30,972 bases of DNA from Chara braunii (taxonomy: Eukaryota > Streptophyta > Charophyceae > Charales > Characeae): contig BFEA01000004.1 in NCBI GenBank assembly GCA_003427395.1, forward strand, positions 2,195,166 to 2,226,137, written 5' to 3'. A program made the position numbers and the translations under genes. Of this stretch, positions 27,976-30,972 are shown in pieces; position 1 is the first letter of the stretch, and each line of letters opens with the position of its first letter. A model generated the notes under the pieces. The model did no database searches and had not been told where the DNA came from. It was given only the letters and a program-made list of their open reading frames with translations.

Positions 27976-28118
27976 ATTTATAGATTGAGTCCTCAAATTC
28001 CGGACACAGACTGCAATTTCGGAACTGCTGTGAAGAACTCCCAAGTGCTGTTTACATACCTGCTCAGGAGAGAAATGCCCATCTTAGAAAGAATCTTCAG
28101 CAAACCAGCAGAGATCGC
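9896..28118 (-). CDS. GLU1: Ferredoxin-dependent glutamate synthase (Fd-GOGAT), internal part, 11 exons
   Basis: Fd-GOGAT converts glutamine and 2-oxoglutarate to two glutamates in the plastid stroma, using reduced ferredoxin. Exons in transcription order are 28118-28060, 26603-26498, 25332-25236, 22859-22744, 20346-20149, 19008-18895, 16369-16130, 15487-15389, 14141-14046, 11593-11396 and 9970-9896. All ten introns are GT-AG and the joined frame is open for 466 codons. The family protein is about 1,500-1,650 residues, so this is roughly 30 percent: the end of the central domain, most of the FMN/synthase domain and the 3Fe-4S cysteines. The ferredoxin-loop exon at 18895-19008 separates it from NAD(P)H-GOGAT. 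The glutaminase domain and the C-terminal beta-helix domain are not seen here and presumably lie beyond the right and left edges. No stop or frameshift suggests a pseudogene. GLU1 is the Arabidopsis orthologue's name. Confidence 0.95.
10495..10672 (+). mobile_element. Hairpin-tailed SINE-like element (family C, copy 1)
   Basis: It begins near GGTACATCCTTC and contains GGAATAGGAACCGGACTGAC and CCCCAGAATGGAT. It ends with the hairpin AGAACC-ATAA-GGTTCT followed by an A-rich, then AG-rich tail. Related copies lie at 19540 (inverted), 20848 and 21703. Confidence 0.75.
11127..11275. repeat. Decayed tandem copy of an exon edge
   Basis: Roughly 75 percent similar to 11277-11437, which includes the last 42 bases of the 3Fe-4S exon and its donor. 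The copy reads N-N-F-P-V-G-I-A where the exon has NNCPVGVA, and has lost the splice donor. Confidence 0.7.
11396..11593 (-). CDS. GLU1: Fd-GOGAT exon with the 3Fe-4S cysteine motif
   Basis: This 198-bp exon (66 codons, phase 0) carries [18 protein letters not shown] and [15 protein letters not shown]. The three cysteines have the spacing C-x5-C-x4-C of the 3Fe-4S cluster ligands in glutamate synthases, so the electron path from ferredoxin to FMN looks intact. The acceptor is CTCTGCAG and the donor GTATTA, a weaker site than the others. The exon's 3' edge plus flanking intron has a decayed tandem copy at 11127-11275. Confidence 0.97.
12180..12690 (+). repeat. Nested 64-bp tandem array with higher-order structure
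   Basis: Three head-to-tail 64-bp units start at 12298, 12362 and 12426 (TCTAATAAAATATGTGAT...), and a fourth at 12592. Longer blocks (GGGATCGCTGT..., CATGGGTACTACCACTTGA...) surround them, and the whole block-plus-unit arrangement repeats once. Every unit contains the shared core GGTTC(A/G)(A/G)TGG with CTCAAGATTT. Confidence 0.95.
13453..13516 (+). repeat. 29-30-bp tandem repeat
   Basis: The unit AAAGGCATCT(G/A)CACCACTGG plus GGTGGAAA occurs twice, with a third partial start. Confidence 0.9.
13582..13834 (+). repeat. 125-bp tandem duplication
   Basis: Both units begin CCCGCCTGTT (13582 and 13707) and share AAGCACGGGCCTGA, GCATGTTTGCTGCCAAGTC and ACAGGAGC. A few substitutions and small indels separate them. 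Confidence 0.95.
14046..14141 (-). CDS. GLU1: Fd-GOGAT exon ([12 protein letters not shown])
   Basis: This 96-bp exon (32 codons, phase 0) encodes [19 protein letters not shown] and ends GLTETHQ, matching the glycine-rich phosphate-binding region of the synthase barrel. The acceptor is TTTGCAG and the donor GTAGGA. It is easy to miss because no long ORF marks it. Confidence 0.96.
14563..14646 (+). repeat. 42-bp tandem repeat, two copies
   Basis: GACACCGATAGGTGG(A/G)GCAG plus a C-rich half, repeated exactly once (14563 and 14605). Confidence 0.97.
15003..15073 (-). mobile_element. tRNA-like SINE head relic
   Basis: The minus strand reads TGGCTGAATGGTA (box A-like, 15073-15061) and GAGTTCGAATCT (box B, 15030-15019). 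No clean cloverleaf. Probably a SINE promoter remnant. Confidence 0.4.
15389..15487 (-). CDS. GLU1: Fd-GOGAT exon ([15 protein letters not shown])
   Basis: This 99-bp exon (33 codons, phase 0) begins VNPSAKVS and contains [18 protein letters not shown], a conserved strand-turn of the FMN barrel. The acceptor is ATCTGCAG and the donor GTAAGC. Confidence 0.97.
15488..16129 (-). other. Fd-GOGAT intron 7
   Basis: Phase-0 intron of 642 bp. Its only element is a decayed copy of the GTCTTCACCC MITE (15571-15682). Confidence 0.85.
15571..15682. mobile_element. MITE with CTACCGTCTTCACCC ends (family D, decayed copy 1)
   Basis: The left end CTACCGTCTTCACCC matches the right end in inverted form (GGGGAAGACGGTG). 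Inner termini have diverged relative to the copies at 17089 and 25808. Confidence 0.7.
16130..16369 (-). CDS. GLU1: Fd-GOGAT exon (central synthase-domain core)
   Basis: This 240-bp exon (80 codons, phase 0 at both ends) is the longest found. It encodes [13 protein letters not shown], then [12 protein letters not shown] and [19 protein letters not shown], all core barrel motifs near the FMN. The acceptor is GACATCAG and the donor GTACAC. Confidence 0.97.
16650..16776. mobile_element. Fold-back MITE (family B, copy 2)
   Basis: Starts TTAAACCACCAGTACATG and ends CATGCACTAGCAGTTTAA. It shares GCGGGCCC and TTCAGAGGCCG with the copy at 8275. GACT occurs immediately outside on both sides (16646-16649, 16777-16780), so either TTAA or GACT could be the target duplication. 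Confidence 0.75.
17089..17199. mobile_element. MITE (family D, well-preserved copy 2)
   Basis: The termini are near-perfect inverted repeats of about 28 bp: CTACCGTCTTCACCCGAATA continuing AGAACGCCC, mirrored at 17170-17199. It can fold into a long hairpin and has no coding capacity. Confidence 0.85.
17415..18340 (+). mobile_element. Probable solo LTR (family A, copy 2)
   Basis: Starts CGAAACGG (first base mutated from TG) and ends TGTTTGCA, flanked by ATAT on both sides (17411-17414, 18341-18344). It aligns with 7088-8068 throughout, has TATAAATA at 17880-17887 and GT-rich sequence near its 3' end. It is antisense to Fd-GOGAT inside intron 6. Confidence 0.75.
17880..17887 (+). promoter_or_regulatory. 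TATA box of LTR copy 2
   Basis: TATAAATA in the same conserved block as in LTR copy 1. Confidence 0.6.
18895..19008 (-). CDS. GLU1: Fd-GOGAT exon carrying the ferredoxin loop
   Basis: This 114-bp exon (38 codons, phase 0 at both ends) begins DPIRWKHL, passes through a charged loop and ends [19 protein letters not shown]. The insertion between the DPIRW and NGD motifs is the ferredoxin-binding loop found in Fd-GOGAT and absent from NAD(P)H enzymes, so this exon decides the subtype. The acceptor is AATGCAG and the donor GTACAT. Confidence 0.95.
19251..19410 (+). repeat. Intronic duplicated segment, copy 1
   Basis: Shares TATTGTAGTATTCT, ACATAACAC(G/A)ACATCA, GGGTAGTTGTGC and CAAACCACCA with 19966-20148 (offset about 715 bp). 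Confidence 0.85.
19540..19622 (-). mobile_element. Hairpin-tailed SINE-like element (family C, truncated inverted copy)
   Basis: The minus strand reads ACTTGCCAGGGG, CTGACACTCCCCAGAATGG and the hairpin AGGGCC-GTAA-GGCCCT. It then runs into an AAC-rich tail that appears on + as GTT repeats (19440-19535). Only the 3' half is present. Confidence 0.7.
19621..19679. repeat. (CA)n microsatellite
   Basis: About 29 uninterrupted CA units. Confidence 0.98.
19966..20148 (+). repeat. Intronic duplicated segment, copy 2, ending at a splice donor
   Basis: Partner of 19251-19410. Its right end is the intron side of the donor of the exon at 20149-20346. Confidence 0.85.
20149..20346 (-). CDS. GLU1: Fd-GOGAT exon (start of the FMN/synthase domain)
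   Basis: This 198-bp exon (66 codons, phase 0 at both ends) encodes [13 protein letters not shown], then [19 protein letters not shown] and [11 protein letters not shown]. The last two are highly conserved loops of the FMN and 2-oxoglutarate site in glutamate synthases. The acceptor is GTTGCAG and the donor GTATGT. The intron sequence just past the donor belongs to a locally duplicated segment (19966-20148). Confidence 0.97.
20766..20847 (+). pseudogene. Coding-like relic, left part, interrupted by a SINE-like insertion
   Basis: An open frame reads [20 protein letters not shown] then NRMDKEL. It resumes after the inserted element at 21055 as [20 protein letters not shown]. Further right (about 21300-21350) a broken frame reads NLTENYRP, reminiscent of the NYRPISL block of non-LTR reverse transcriptases. 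A dead retroelement is possible but unproven. Confidence 0.35.
20848..21054 (+). mobile_element. Hairpin-tailed SINE-like element with target duplication (family C, copy 2)
   Basis: Flanked by a 19-bp direct repeat, AGGATGGACAAGGAACTGG at 20829-20847 and the same with two changes at 21055-21073. The body matches the copies at 10495 and 21703. It ends in the hairpin GGAACC-ATAA-GGTTCT plus a poly(A) tail. This is the best-defined copy and sets the length near 205 bp. Confidence 0.8.
21055..21360 (+). pseudogene. Coding-like relic, right part
   Basis: Opens with [12 protein letters not shown], in frame with the left part at 20766-20847, and stays open for 38 codons. Beyond that only broken frames remain, including NLTENYRP. 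Probably a decayed retroelement. Low confidence. Confidence 0.3.
21703..21936 (+). mobile_element. Hairpin-tailed SINE-like element (family C, copy 3)
   Basis: Shares ACTTAGG, GGTACATCCTTCC, GGAATAGGAACCGGACTGA and CCCCAGAATGGAT with the other copies. It ends in the hairpin AGAACC-GCAG-GGTTCT and an A-rich tail. An additional palindrome TTCCGGAACTTCCGGAA lies near 21734-21750. Confidence 0.75.
22744..22859 (-). CDS. GLU1: Fd-GOGAT exon ([17 protein letters not shown])
   Basis: This 116-bp exon continues [17 protein letters not shown] and ends YLANCPVH. The acceptor is GGTGCAG and the donor the consensus GTGAGT. The next exon begins with VLRD in phase 0, giving PVH-VLRD as expected. This part links the central domain to the FMN domain. 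Confidence 0.95.
22975..23088 (+). repeat. Degenerate 20-22-bp minisatellite
   Basis: Imperfect units around GCTGGGTGGTACTATGTG follow one another up to the poly(G) run, and related words recur in the 293-bp repeat to its right. Confidence 0.7.
23089..23136 (+). repeat. 48-base poly(G) run
   Basis: Forty-eight consecutive G as written. Could form stacked G-quadruplexes on + and makes a C tract in the Fd-GOGAT pre-mRNA. Exact length may be a sequencing or assembly artefact. Confidence 0.9.
23138..23725 (+). repeat. 293-bp tandem duplication
   Basis: Units start at 23138 and 23431, both with AGTACTACATGGGATGGGTC, and end in CACATGGATTTGAG. The second unit has a 15-bp insertion near 23607 and a shorter A-rich tract. 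Confidence 0.97.
24619..24959 (+). repeat. Tandem duplication, about 172-bp units
   Basis: Units 24619-24790 and 24791-24959 share AAGGGCCTGTTT, GGAATTCAGAATGTCAGAAA, GCATAATAGCATA and GATCATAAGGAAGATCTCA. Each contains a palindromic TATA/GTATAC-rich centre and a GATTCTTTT run. Confidence 0.95.
24964..25050 (+). pseudogene. U6 snRNA retropseudogene, 3'-truncated, with poly(A)
   Basis: GTCCTTCGGAACATCCGATAAA continues to ACAGAGAAGATTAGCATGG and CCCTGTGCAAAGGCACG, matching the first 70 or so bases of U6 with scattered changes. An A17 tail follows (25034-25050). GATCTCACAGTT flanks it on both sides (24952-24963, 25051-25062), the target duplication of LINE-mediated insertion. The missing 3' end, lost promoter context and substitutions make it a pseudogene. 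Confidence 0.92.
25236..25332 (-). CDS. GLU1: Fd-GOGAT exon (LARETVSFW ... FGFIQFRPG)
   Basis: This 97-bp exon encodes LARETVSFW, a variable linker, then [11 protein letters not shown]. The acceptor is CTCTACAG and the donor GTACGG. It ends with one base of a glycine codon (phase 1) that the GT of the next exon completes, giving the RPGGE junction typical of the family. Confidence 0.95.
25808..25929. mobile_element. MITE (family D, well-preserved copy 3)
   Basis: Inverted termini: CTGTCTTCACCCGAATAGAA continuing CGCCCG(A)TCATTATA, mirrored at 25886-25923. Same family as 17089-17199, with a longer centre. Confidence 0.85.
26139..26476 (+). repeat. Diverged tandem duplication
   Basis: Copies 26139-26270 and 26307-26476 share GCCAATTCACA, CCAGAGGAGAG, GGCCAAAA and GAAACACCA(T)GACAAA, with several indels. 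Confidence 0.8.
26498..26603 (-). CDS. GLU1: Fd-GOGAT exon (YxGAQIFE segment)
   Basis: This 106-bp exon completes the split serine codon and continues [13 protein letters not shown], then a stretch ending GGLTMDE. The acceptor is CTCGCAG and the donor GTATGG. From memory the family usually has YCGAQIFE, so the tryptophan at the second position is unusual. The exon ends in phase 0. Confidence 0.95.
26720..26748. repeat. Poly(A) run of 29
   Basis: Twenty-nine A in a row, possibly an old retroposon tail. No body is recognised to its left. Confidence 0.9.
27334..27383. repeat. GC-rich inverted repeat
   Basis: GGCCCGGCTGCCTGG pairs with CCAGGCAGCCGGGACC around a short loop, with one mismatch. 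It lies within an intron. Function unknown. Confidence 0.85.
27473..27648 (+). repeat. Tandem duplication, 98- and 78-bp units
   Basis: Both units read CTCGTTATATCTTTGAATTT, GTGGTCTCAACTTTGGGG, then end TATAGGGGTTTGAACTTCG. The first has an extra TTAATAGTACTTAATACTC block. Confidence 0.95.
27894..27973. repeat. (GA)40 microsatellite
   Basis: About 80 bp of perfect GA. Confidence 0.98.
28060..28118 (-). CDS. GLU1: Fd-GOGAT exon (central domain start, first visible)
   Basis: This 59-bp exon encodes [19 protein letters not shown], a hallmark GOGAT central-domain segment. The acceptor reads TTCAACAG before GCG and the donor is GTATGT. The last two bases (AG) join a C from the next exon to make a serine codon, so the following intron is phase 2. 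The exon opens on a full codon, so the unseen upstream exon should end in phase 0. Confidence 0.95.
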
Positions 28119-28673
28119 CTGTTGAACAACATTGCGAAATACATATAATTGGTGATCAGATATCATAATTTCTGTGCAGTAGGGTGAGAGTTCATTCTCT
28201 GCAGCTGTGGACTGCAAGCTAAGCATTGTTAGTGCCTTTCCCGGCATCGGGCTCTGCTCACATGTGAGGTGGATTTCTTGTTGTTGTGGGGCTACCACTT
28301 TTGTTTTTCAGATTCGCCCTCTCTATGCATCCTTCCCTGCGCACAACTGTCCATTTTGCCTCCAGTGGCAGCGACGTGTCTGGATTGTATTGTCTGGCTG
28401 TGACAGACCTTTCTTTGTTTTGTGGGTGTTTTGCTGGCTTGTGATGGGGTATGAACCAGCAGTCTGCAGAGTTTTCCATCTGGTGTGGGTGAGTGTTAGT
28501 CTGCTTTGCTTTTCGTTACAGGAACCTCGAGGGAAGTGGTTGGTGTTCAGCTCAAGGTATCAGTTGTTGGGCAGTAATAGATGCTTAACCACAACCGTTG
28601 TTAAGGCGGATTGTCACTTACAGTGTAATCAGTTAGGGGACTCTGCAGACTGCAGAGGGTTCAGAATCCTGAT
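28119..28673. other. Sequence upstream of the first visible exon
   Basis: No exon is recognised. Bases 28370-28513 are one copy of a direct repeat found again at the right window edge. The rest is GT-rich and unremarkable. Confidence 0.6.
28370..28513 (+). repeat. Direct repeat, left copy
   Basis: About 85 percent identical to 30829-30972, sharing GGCTGTGACAGACCTTTCTT and GTTTTCCATCTGGTGTGGGT. Could be an LTR fragment (starts near a TG) but no primer site or polypurine tract is evident. Confidence 0.85.
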
Positions 28674-29465
28674 GAGTTGGTGAAACTCCGACAAAACAGT
28701 TTGTCACAGCCCTTCGTTTGTTGTCCTCTTCTCCCTCTCTGCCCACGGTTTACCGGCCAGTTCTGTTTGACGATATAGGAGCATGGACTGCATCCTGCTG
28801 TACCCCGGGCGGCGACCGCATCCAGTTGTACAGGTGAGTCGTGAATATCTAACGCTGAGGGGCATAAAACATAGTCTCGTGGCTGCCTGCACGCAGCTGG
28901 ACTGTCTGCAGGAGGCATAGGAGCGAATATTGCCGTTTGGCCCAAAGGCACAAAGGAACTGCAATAACCTGTGGAGCAGAAACAGAGAGAATTGAGGCAG
29001 ACAATGGCCCCGGTAGTTCATGTTTGCTGTATTCTGATAAGGGATGCTGGGCCCGGTTCCCAGCCGTGTTGCTCCCCACGAATAGATTGGAGCATCATCC
29101 CCTTGTCTTTTGTTGCTTATTCAAAAAAATAAAAAAATGCTGATCCCCAGACAAGCGACATTGCGGCGCACGCCGTCAACGATACACAATAAGAGGAGTA
29201 ATGGGTGTTGCAAACTGAAGATGAACGTGTCTGGTATCGAAGATGGAACAGTGGGAACAATGGGAACCGGGGAGTCTGTTCACAAGCCAGACCGTGGAGG
29301 AGATGGGGGTGGCAAGGAGGAATGTAGCCGTCTGCGGCCAAGCACAGAAAGATATACATATATATCGTCAAACAGAGCTGCCTGGTAAACCGTAGGCAGA
29401 GAGGGAGAAGAGGACAACAAACGAGGGGCTGTGAAAAACCGTTTCGTCTGAGTTTTACCAACTCC
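28674..29465. mobile_element. 792-bp element with about 105-bp terminal inverted repeats
   Basis: The left terminus 28674-28779 (GAGTTGGTGAAACTCCGAC ... TTTGACGATATA) matches the inverse of 29361-29465. Shared inner words are TCACAGCCC, CGTTTGTTGTCCTCTTCTCC and ACGGTTTACC. No transposase ORF lies between. A non-autonomous DNA transposon is the best reading. No clear target duplication was seen. Confidence 0.75.
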
Positions 29466-29474
29466 GCCTACTTT

Positions 29475-29524
29475 TTACCGGGCAGCTTGGTTTGATGATA
29501 TATATCGTCAAATAGAACTGCCCG
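29475..29524. repeat. Perfect-style hairpin made of the same terminal motif
   Basis: TTTACCGGGCAGCTTGGTTT then GATGATATA is followed at once by TATATCGTCAAATAGAACTG and CCCGGTATA. Two inverted copies of the motif that also ends the inner side of the 28674-29465 termini. AT-rich sequence follows (29525-29590). Confidence 0.85.
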
Positions 29525-29677
29525 GTATATATATATATTGTCACATAACTATGAACTAAATATATATAAATATTAAAATATAAATATGTAAGACTCCTAT
29601 GGAGTTACATCTGGGATGGCGTCCACGCAGACCCATTGATCGATTGAACCCGGATCAAGTACATAAGCTTCCTGTAG

Positions 29678-30337
29678 GGACTAGTGAGTTTGCAGTCCAA
29701 TATCAGAAAGACTATTGAGGAAGAAGAAGAAGCCTCTGAAGAAGGGGGAGAGAGACTTATCAGGCGGCGTGCAGAAAGTGGGGAGACAAGTGAGATCCGG
29801 GGAGAAGTATTTGTCAAGCCATTGGACTGGTATGACCAGTATTCTTATTCCAGTGACAAGTTAGAAGANACAGAAGAAGAACGAGACACATTCATAGCAA
29901 GGCTAGCACTAGTAACAGATCAAAGGGAGAGAGAACTGATGCTGGAAGAAAAACGCACTGAACTACATAGCAAGATGCTATCGACAAAATGCAAAGAGCT
30001 TGATGATAGAAAGAAGTTGCAAGCAGAGGGGGCGAGGTTACACAGCGAGCTGCAGGCACAAAAGGAAAAGCAAGCGGCTACTGAAGAAAAACTCGCCCTC
30101 CTAACTGAAACAGTTCTCCATACGAAACAGGAAGTTGCTGCAATCAATAGGACCTTGCAGAAAGTTGAAACAAATCAACTGGAATTTGAAAATGTATGGA
30201 ACATTTTTTTGCAGAAGTCCGCCAAGGACGTAGATCTCCACTGGCTGCAATGCGTGGAAGTGCTGGTGCACTTGTGCGCTGAGTCAGGAGGAGCAGCGCT
30301 GGAAGATGCCTGTACGCTGGAAGTGATGCAGCCATAG
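29678..30337 (+). CDS. Acidic / coiled-coil hypothetical protein (no ATG start)
   Basis: The frame is open from 29678 (after TAG 29675-29677) to TAG 30335-30337, about 219 codons. It contains an E-rich start (EEEEEASEEGGE), then a long charged helix (residues about 65-165) with coiled-coil character: ERELMLEEKRTELHSKML, QAQKEKQAATEEKLALL. A less charged end follows. No family is recognised. No ATG occurs before 29939, so it is either a 3' exon (a possible acceptor TTTGCAG ends at 29692) or a fragment of a retroelement gag-like protein. One ambiguous base (29869) lies inside it. The nearby 145-bp direct repeats are compatible with a non-autonomous retroelement. Confidence 0.5.
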   Translation, partial: GLVSLQSNIRKTIEEEEEASEEGGERLIRRRAESGETSEIRGEVFVKPLDWYDQYSYSSDKLEXTEEERDTFIARLALVTDQRERELMLEEKRTELHSKMLSTKCKELDDRKKLQAEGARLHSELQAQKEKQAATEEKLALLTETVLHTKQEVAAINRTLQKVETNQLEFENVWNIFLQKSAKDVDLHWLQCVEVLVHLCAESGGAALEDACTLEVMQP

Positions 30338-30828
30338 CTGCCCAGCGAGTTAGCATTAGTAGTAGAGGGTTAGTATGTAGCTATGAGTAGTATCCAGAGT
30401 AGATCCTCTCATGAGTATTGAAGAGTGTGTATGCATCATAGGAGGAAGGGATTGAGGATGAGAGTGTTCATTCAAGGTTGGCTATGGAAGATACTTACCT
30501 GAGTTGGATGTGACCTGCAGAGGTGGCACTGATGAGTGGTGACCACATTGATGACTTGGAGACTATCTGCAGGGGTAGCACTGATTCACTGGAAGGCATA
30601 TTGATGAGTTGGCAAGATATTGGTGTTGCGCTGATGAGCGCTGGACTCAGGGGAACTTTGAAACACTTTGTATTCATATTTCTGATAATATAAACTGTGA
30701 AACTCGGTCCTCATCTTCTCTATCTTTGTCTATTGTCGGACTACTGTTCATTGTGTGTGGAAGTACGATGCATGGCATGTACACACTTGCGTGAGATGGT
30801 CCCCAGGACCCATGCAAATATATATTGT
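30338..30828 (+). other. Gene-free stretch after the coiled-coil ORF
   Basis: Loosely repetitive, with recurring GATGAGTTGG/GCACTGATGAGTGG and GCAG(A/G)GGT(G/A)GCACTGAT words between 30508 and 30650. No element identified. Confidence 0.5.
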
Positions 30829-30972
30829 GCCAGCGGCGTGTCTGGAGTGTATTTTTTGGCTGTGACAGACCTTTCTTTGTTTCGTGGATGTTTTGCTGGC
30901 TTGTAATGGGGTGTGAACCGACAGTCTGTAGAGTTTTCCATCTGGTGTGGGTGAGTGATAGTCTACTTTGAT
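30829..30972 (+). repeat. Direct repeat, right copy, cut by the window end
   Basis: Partner of 28370-28513. Similarity continues to the last base, so the full length is unknown. Confidence 0.85.

Larger units (their letters stand above)
26604..28059 (-). other. Fd-GOGAT intron 1
   Basis: Phase-2 intron of 1.5 kb with A29 (26720-26748), a GC-rich hairpin (27334-27383), a tandem duplication (27473-27648) and (GA)40 (27894-27973). The GA run lies 86 bp from the donor and is a CT tract in the pre-mRNA. Confidence 0.85.

Overview
The window is nuclear DNA from a eukaryote. The one conserved host gene is split by GT-AG introns, and the rest is retrotransposons, MITEs, microsatellites and tandem duplications. 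The gene encodes a plastid-type ferredoxin-dependent glutamate synthase (Fd-GOGAT), so the host is a photosynthetic eukaryote. Its repeat-swollen introns and the plant-type L1-like LINE fit a streptophyte alga or plant. I lean towards a charophyte such as Chara, but that is inference and not proven by the sequence.

Region 1 (1-5796) holds a LINE on the + strand. It is 5'-truncated in or before ORF1, has a nearly intact endonuclease/reverse-transcriptase ORF2 (978-5093), a 3' UTR and an A-rich tail. A 72-bp direct repeat brackets it.

Region 2 (5797-9895) has no exon I can recognise. It holds a probable solo LTR (7088-8068) with a TATA box, TG...CA ends and a 4-bp target duplication. It also holds a TTAA-flanked fold-back element and tRNA-derived SINE-like sequences.

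Region 3 (9896-28118, minus strand) is the Fd-GOGAT gene. I could place 11 consecutive exons, 1,398 coding bases or 466 codons, with canonical splice sites and consistent phases. They run from the central domain through the FMN-binding domain, the ferredoxin loop and the 3Fe-4S cysteine motif. The N-terminal glutaminase domain (to the right) and the C-terminal domain (to the left) are not visible and should lie outside the window. The ten introns (0.6-2.5 kb) carry a second LTR of the same family, three copies of a terminal-inverted-repeat MITE, four copies of an A-tailed SINE-like element with a covarying 3' hairpin, a U6 snRNA retropseudogene, a 48-base G run, long microsatellites and many local tandem duplications. 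One of those duplications copied the 3' edge of a coding exon.

Region 4 (28119-30972) is accessory sequence upstream of the first visible exon. It holds a 0.8-kb element with about 105-bp inverted termini, an ORF encoding an acidic coiled-coil protein without an ATG, and a 145-bp direct repeat whose second copy runs off the window.

Glutamate synthase is the only host function visible. It makes glutamate from glutamine and 2-oxoglutarate with electrons from photosynthetic ferredoxin. Everything else looks like mobile DNA or its decay products.
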